A DNA stretch of 17,212 nt from an uncultured Oribacterium sp. (GTDB lineage Bacteria > Bacillota > Clostridia > Lachnospirales > Lachnospiraceae): positions 1 to 17,212 of the forward strand of contig CABTMH010000011.1 in NCBI GenBank assembly GCA_902485915.1. The letters are read 5' to 3'. A program made the translations under genes and the position numbers. The notes under the pieces are model-generated. The model saw only the letters and a list, made by a program, of their open reading frames with translations. It was not told the origin of the DNA and ran no database searches. Positions within the stretch are counted from its first letter, which is position 1. Each line of letters begins with the position of its first letter. Positions 14,925-17,212 of this stretch are shown piece after piece.

Positions 14925-15125
14925 TCAAGCAAGACCAAACTTCTTGTTGAACTTATCGATCTGACCCTTCAGGCTGGATGCCTTCTCCTTACCAGTGTAG
15001 AATGAGTGGCAAGCAGAGCAAACCTCGACGTGGATCTCCGGCTTAGTGGAGCCAGTTACGAATGTGTTACCGCAGTTGCAGGTAACGGTAGCCTGATAAT
15101 ACTTTGGATGGATTCCTTCCTTCAT
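14925..15125 (-). CDS. rpmE: 50S ribosomal protein L31, zinc-ribbon form
   Basis: This 66-residue protein of the large ribosomal subunit begins MKEGIHPKYYQATVTCNCGNTF, the standard L31 start. The zinc ribbon has Cys16 and Cys18 (CNCG) and Cys36 and Cys39 (CSACHSFYTGK), so this is the zinc-containing C+ form rather than the zinc-free paralogue made during zinc starvation. AGAGG lies a few bases before the ATG. It has its own promoter, leader and terminator. Confidence 0.97.
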   Translation of the reverse strand: MKEGIHPKYYQATVTCNCGNTFVTGSTKPEIHVEVCSACHSFYTGKEKASSLKGQIDKFNKKFGLA

Positions 15126-15219
15126 CTCGTACCTCTTTCTGCATGGTTCCCAACCATGCCAGCTTGCGTGTCGGCCGCTGAATGCAGTGCACTCCCGAGA
15201 CTCGACCGCTTAGATTATA
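15126..15219 (-). promoter_or_regulatory. rpmE promoter and candidate L31 leader RNA
   Basis: A perfect -10 TATAAT lies at 15214-15219 on the minus strand; the -35 is weak. The resulting leader of about 80 bases contains a perfect 8-bp hairpin with a 3-base loop (GCATGGTT-GGG-AACCATGC, 15141-15159), immediately before the ribosome binding site. A second self-complementary stretch, GTGCAC, lies near 15190. L31 autoregulatory leaders have been described in Firmicutes, so this may be one; the match to that family is not tested here. Confidence 0.55.
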
Positions 15220-15265
15220 GTTAAGCCTTAATAAACTACCATAAAGCGAAAAATATTGCAAGACC

Positions 15266-16660
15266 TCAGCGCTTAATTTTGATGACTGCGGTCGGAGATT
15301 TCGTGCTGCCATCCCGATAGATGTCACCCCTTTCAATCATCGGGTTGATCACGTCCTTTAAAAATCGAGATCGATTCGAATAACCATAGGCGCTCTGGAG
15401 ATCTTTAACCTTCATCGGTCCATTTTCTTTTAGGAGTTTCCACACTTTATTTTCACTCGCTGTGTACTCTACAGAACGCGGTGCTTCATCCACGCGATAT
15501 AAAACATCATATAATTTCAGATTTAAAAATCCCGGATAAATCGAAATCACCGGCTGGAGCTGTTCAGAGAACGCCTTATAGGCCTCCATCATCGTGAGAA
15601 ATCCGGTTCCACCACGCTCCATCAGGTTTGCAGCATCCAGACAAGCGGCGATAATCGAATTTCTTCGAATCGACGGTATCGAGCCTACCGGATATTCCGC
15701 ATATCCCTTCGGCAGTAACCATGATCCCGGAGAAACGATTTCCATTCGGTCATTATAGATATCCACATCGATCTGTGTTCCGGAAATCGAGTAATCACGG
15801 TGTGCGATGGCATTCACCAGTGCCTCTCGTATCGCCTCCTTCGGATAGGAACGAATTTCCTTACGTCCACCGTTTGCCGTCTTCTGCCACCCGCTTTTCG
15901 TATTTCGCTCGATAAAACGCAGCGCGTTCTCGAAAACAAGCGCGATCGAGCCCTTGAATCTCGCACTATCCAGCACGGTGCCCGCTTTATTCAGCCCCTT
16001 CCAGAGACGGCAGCAGATCATCGTGTCATCCCGATCATATCCATCGCGGAACATGATGAATCCTGATTTTGCGAAGCCATCCTTTGATACGATTTCCTCA
16101 CTCTGCAGCTCTTTTAAAGACGGCACGGCACCATCATTTCGATACTCCCTGCAGAGCGTCAGATAATCTGTCCACTCTTCCTCACGATAGTGCACCTCGC
16201 TTGTTTCATTGTCCACGCCATAACGTCTCTTGGATAAAGAAATAATGTCTTCTGGTGTCGCAGGTGTAGAATTACCATTTCCTCGGATGTATACAGTTTC
16301 GTTGAAATCACCTTCTCGATATCTGACAACTGATTCCGCAGGCAGCACTTTCATTCCCAGCACAAAATGATCTGCCGTTTCATCTACACTTCGCATCATG
16401 TAGCTGATTTTCACATGAGGAAAAATGTTCCGGTCATTTACCCTCGCCACCAGATTTTTTGTCTGATCGATTTCGTTCAGATCCAGACCGAAGGCTTCGC
16501 CATCATTGGACACACCCACAAAGATGATCCCGCCCTGATCATTCGCGTATCCGACGATGGTCTTCGCCCATTTCACAGGATTATCCTGTTTAAGAAGCGC
16601 TTTAAACTCATATTCCGTACCTTCCGTTACGACATCAGGGAATAATTCCGAAATCTTCAT
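15266..16660 (-). CDS. AlbA_2/Schlafen-type ATP-binding regulator with winged helix
   Basis: The 464-residue protein has three parts. An AlbA_2 (Schlafen AAA_4) domain fills about 1-145, with EYEFKALL and the glycine-rich GYANDQGGIIFVGVSNDGEAFGL (37-59). A GHKL-like ATPase module (HATPase_c_4) follows, with REALVNAIAHRDYS (278-291) and NDRMEIVSPG (303-312). A C-terminal winged helix (about 402-464, KVWKLLKENGPMKVKDLQSAYGYSNRSRFLKDVI) probably binds DNA. Proteins of this build are often annotated as transcriptional regulators or RecG-like ATPases, and some lie in defence islands. GGAGGAG four bases before the ATG fixes the start. Upstream is an array of 11-bp repeats over the promoter. It lies between an AT-rich cat gene and rpmE and is less GC-rich than the core, suggesting transfer. 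It could be a regulator or a defence factor; I cannot choose. Confidence 0.9.
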   Translation of the reverse strand: MKISELFPDVVTEGTEYEFKALLKQDNPVKWAKTIVGYANDQGGIIFVGVSNDGEAFGLDLNEIDQTKNLVARVNDRNIFPHVKISYMMRSVDETADHFVLGMKVLPAESVVRYREGDFNETVYIRGNGNSTPATPEDIISLSKRRYGVDNETSEVHYREEEWTDYLTLCREYRNDGAVPSLKELQSEEIVSKDGFAKSGFIMFRDGYDRDDTMICCRLWKGLNKAGTVLDSARFKGSIALVFENALRFIERNTKSGWQKTANGGRKEIRSYPKEAIREALVNAIAHRDYSISGTQIDVDIYNDRMEIVSPGSWLLPKGYAEYPVGSIPSIRRNSIIAACLDAANLMERGGTGFLTMMEAYKAFSEQLQPVISIYPGFLNLKLYDVLYRVDEAPRSVEYTASENKVWKLLKENGPMKVKDLQSAYGYSNRSRFLKDVINPMIERGDIYRDGSTKSPTAVIKIKR

Positions 16661-16685
16661 CGCACTCCTCCGTTTCTCCGCCCAA

Positions 16686-16750
16686 ACATTGTACAGACAT
16701 TATACAGTGCGTACGTAACATTGTACATACATTAGACAAACTTTAGACAA
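16686..16750 (-). promoter_or_regulatory. Promoter within an array of five 11-bp phased repeats
   Basis: On the plus strand the units are ACATTGTACAG (16686), ACATTATACAG (16697), a 10-bp spacer TGCGTACGTA, ACATTGTACAT (16718), ACATTAGACAA (16729) and ACTTTAGACAA (16740). On the minus strand unit 2 contains a perfect -10 TATAAT (16699-16704), and 17 bases upstream unit 3 contains a TGTACA -35 (16722-16727). All units share one face of the helix, as expected for a cooperative DNA-binding protein. The AlbA_2 gene starts 26 bases past the array, so autoregulation is the simplest reading. Confidence 0.7.
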
Positions 16751-16848
16751 AGGAAAAGGGAAATAAAAGCGGATTCATGCTGTGATCTCTTAAATCTTTT
16801 CCCAAAATCAGCCCCGTTGATTTACCTAACAGTTCTTCAAACTGGAAG

Positions 16849-17211
16849 TTAACTATTTATCAATTCTTGCAGTTCATTGACAAATCGGCAGATATGAAAT
16901 CCATCACATACCGCATGATGAACCTGAACTGCTAAAGGAAGCAAAATTTTCCCATCTTCCTCGTAATATTTCCCCAAGGTGAAAATGGGGATTAAATAAC
17001 TATAGCCTTTTTGTAAGTTTAAATTAAATCCTTCAAAAGTTGTCCACGGTATCATAGATACAGTAAAAACATTTTCCGGAATATCTGGTTTTCCTATCAT
17101 ACCGTGGTTACTTCCATACAGTTGAATATCGTTTTCATAAGCCCTTGAAAATTCTTCAATGTTTGGCATATATTCAGTCCAAAGGTTAGAAAATGTCTCT
17201 GTGTCCTCGTG
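16849..17211 (-). CDS. Chloramphenicol acetyltransferase, type A (partial, 5' part beyond the window)
   Basis: The frame is open to the window edge. The visible 120 residues are the C-terminal part of a trimeric type A enzyme that acetylates chloramphenicol with acetyl-CoA. The first residues, HEDTETFSNLWTEY, match the family's DTETFSxLW; then ENVFTVSMIPWTTFEGFNLNLQKG and IPIFTLGKYYEEDGKILLPLAVQ follow. The active site QVHHAVCDGFH is intact, with catalytic His99 and Asp103 of this fragment. The wording is closest to the clostridial catP/catD group as I recall it, but the end ELQELINS is shorter than the usual catP tail. Nothing visible is frameshifted. Base composition is clearly AT-rich compared with the core genes, which points to acquisition. 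No mobile element is seen in the window. Confidence 0.93.
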   Translation of the reverse strand, partial: HEDTETFSNLWTEYMPNIEEFSRAYENDIQLYGSNHGMIGKPDIPENVFTVSMIPWTTFEGFNLNLQKGYSYLIPIFTLGKYYEEDGKILLPLAVQVHHAVCDGFHICRFVNELQELINS

Positions 17212-17212
17212 G

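Noticed and set aside
15067..15336. Minus-strand frame of 89 codons across the rpmE start and leader
   Set aside because: It overlaps rpmE and the end of the AlbA_2 gene out of frame. The region is better explained by promoter and leader.
16686..16750. CRISPR array or plasmid-type iteron origin
   Set aside because: Repeats of 11 bp with no spacers are not CRISPR. There is no replication initiator or DnaA-box cluster, and the promoter boxes lie inside the repeats.

Overview
The window looks like a GC-rich chromosome segment from a Clostridia member, most likely Lachnospiraceae. Three things support this. The block rpmE, DUF1385 gene, prmC, prfA followed by a Sua5 gene is the arrangement known from Firmicutes. 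There is a small acidic Cys protein resembling DUF6472, a family I associate with Lachnospiraceae. Ribosome binding sites are of the strong AGGAGG type, and every convincing gene lies on the minus strand. The genus cannot be fixed from sequence alone.

Read in the direction of transcription (right to left), the right edge is AT-rich. It carries the C-terminal part of a type A chloramphenicol acetyltransferase cut by the window end, then a Schlafen/AlbA_2-type ATP-binding regulator whose promoter is built from 11-bp phased repeats. The core follows: rpmE (zinc-ribbon L31) with a hairpin leader and a clear terminator; then a DUF1385 membrane protein, prmC and prfA, where PrmC methylates the GGQ glutamine of the release factor PrfA; then a membrane-anchored SH3 plus GH18 protein, Sua5/TsaC (tRNA t6A synthesis), dCMP deaminase, endonuclease III, the small Cys protein and TrmL (tRNA wobble methylation). 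Translation accuracy and nucleotide or DNA maintenance are the shared theme.

Next come a membrane-anchored protein with calcium-loop-like repeats and a self-contained zinc/cadmium efflux operon. The operon has an ArsR/SmtB repressor, a stand-alone HMA metal carrier protein and a P1B-type ATPase that lacks its own HMA domain. A strong promoter with a TGAA-N6-TTCA operator precedes it and an intrinsic terminator closes it. The left edge is AT-richer and has one small three-helix membrane protein and little else recognisable.

Most interesting points: the metal operator overlapping its promoter; the split HMA/ATPase arrangement; a palindromic repeat block that supplies the last codons of trmL; two families of interspersed palindromes between genes; the phased 11-bp array at the AlbA_2 gene; a candidate L31 leader; and low-complexity insertions in several housekeeping enzymes (PrmC, TrmL, the ATPase). 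I did not find a convincing wholly new multi-gene system. The best candidate for new regulation is the phased array with its adjacent AlbA_2/ATPase/winged-helix gene.
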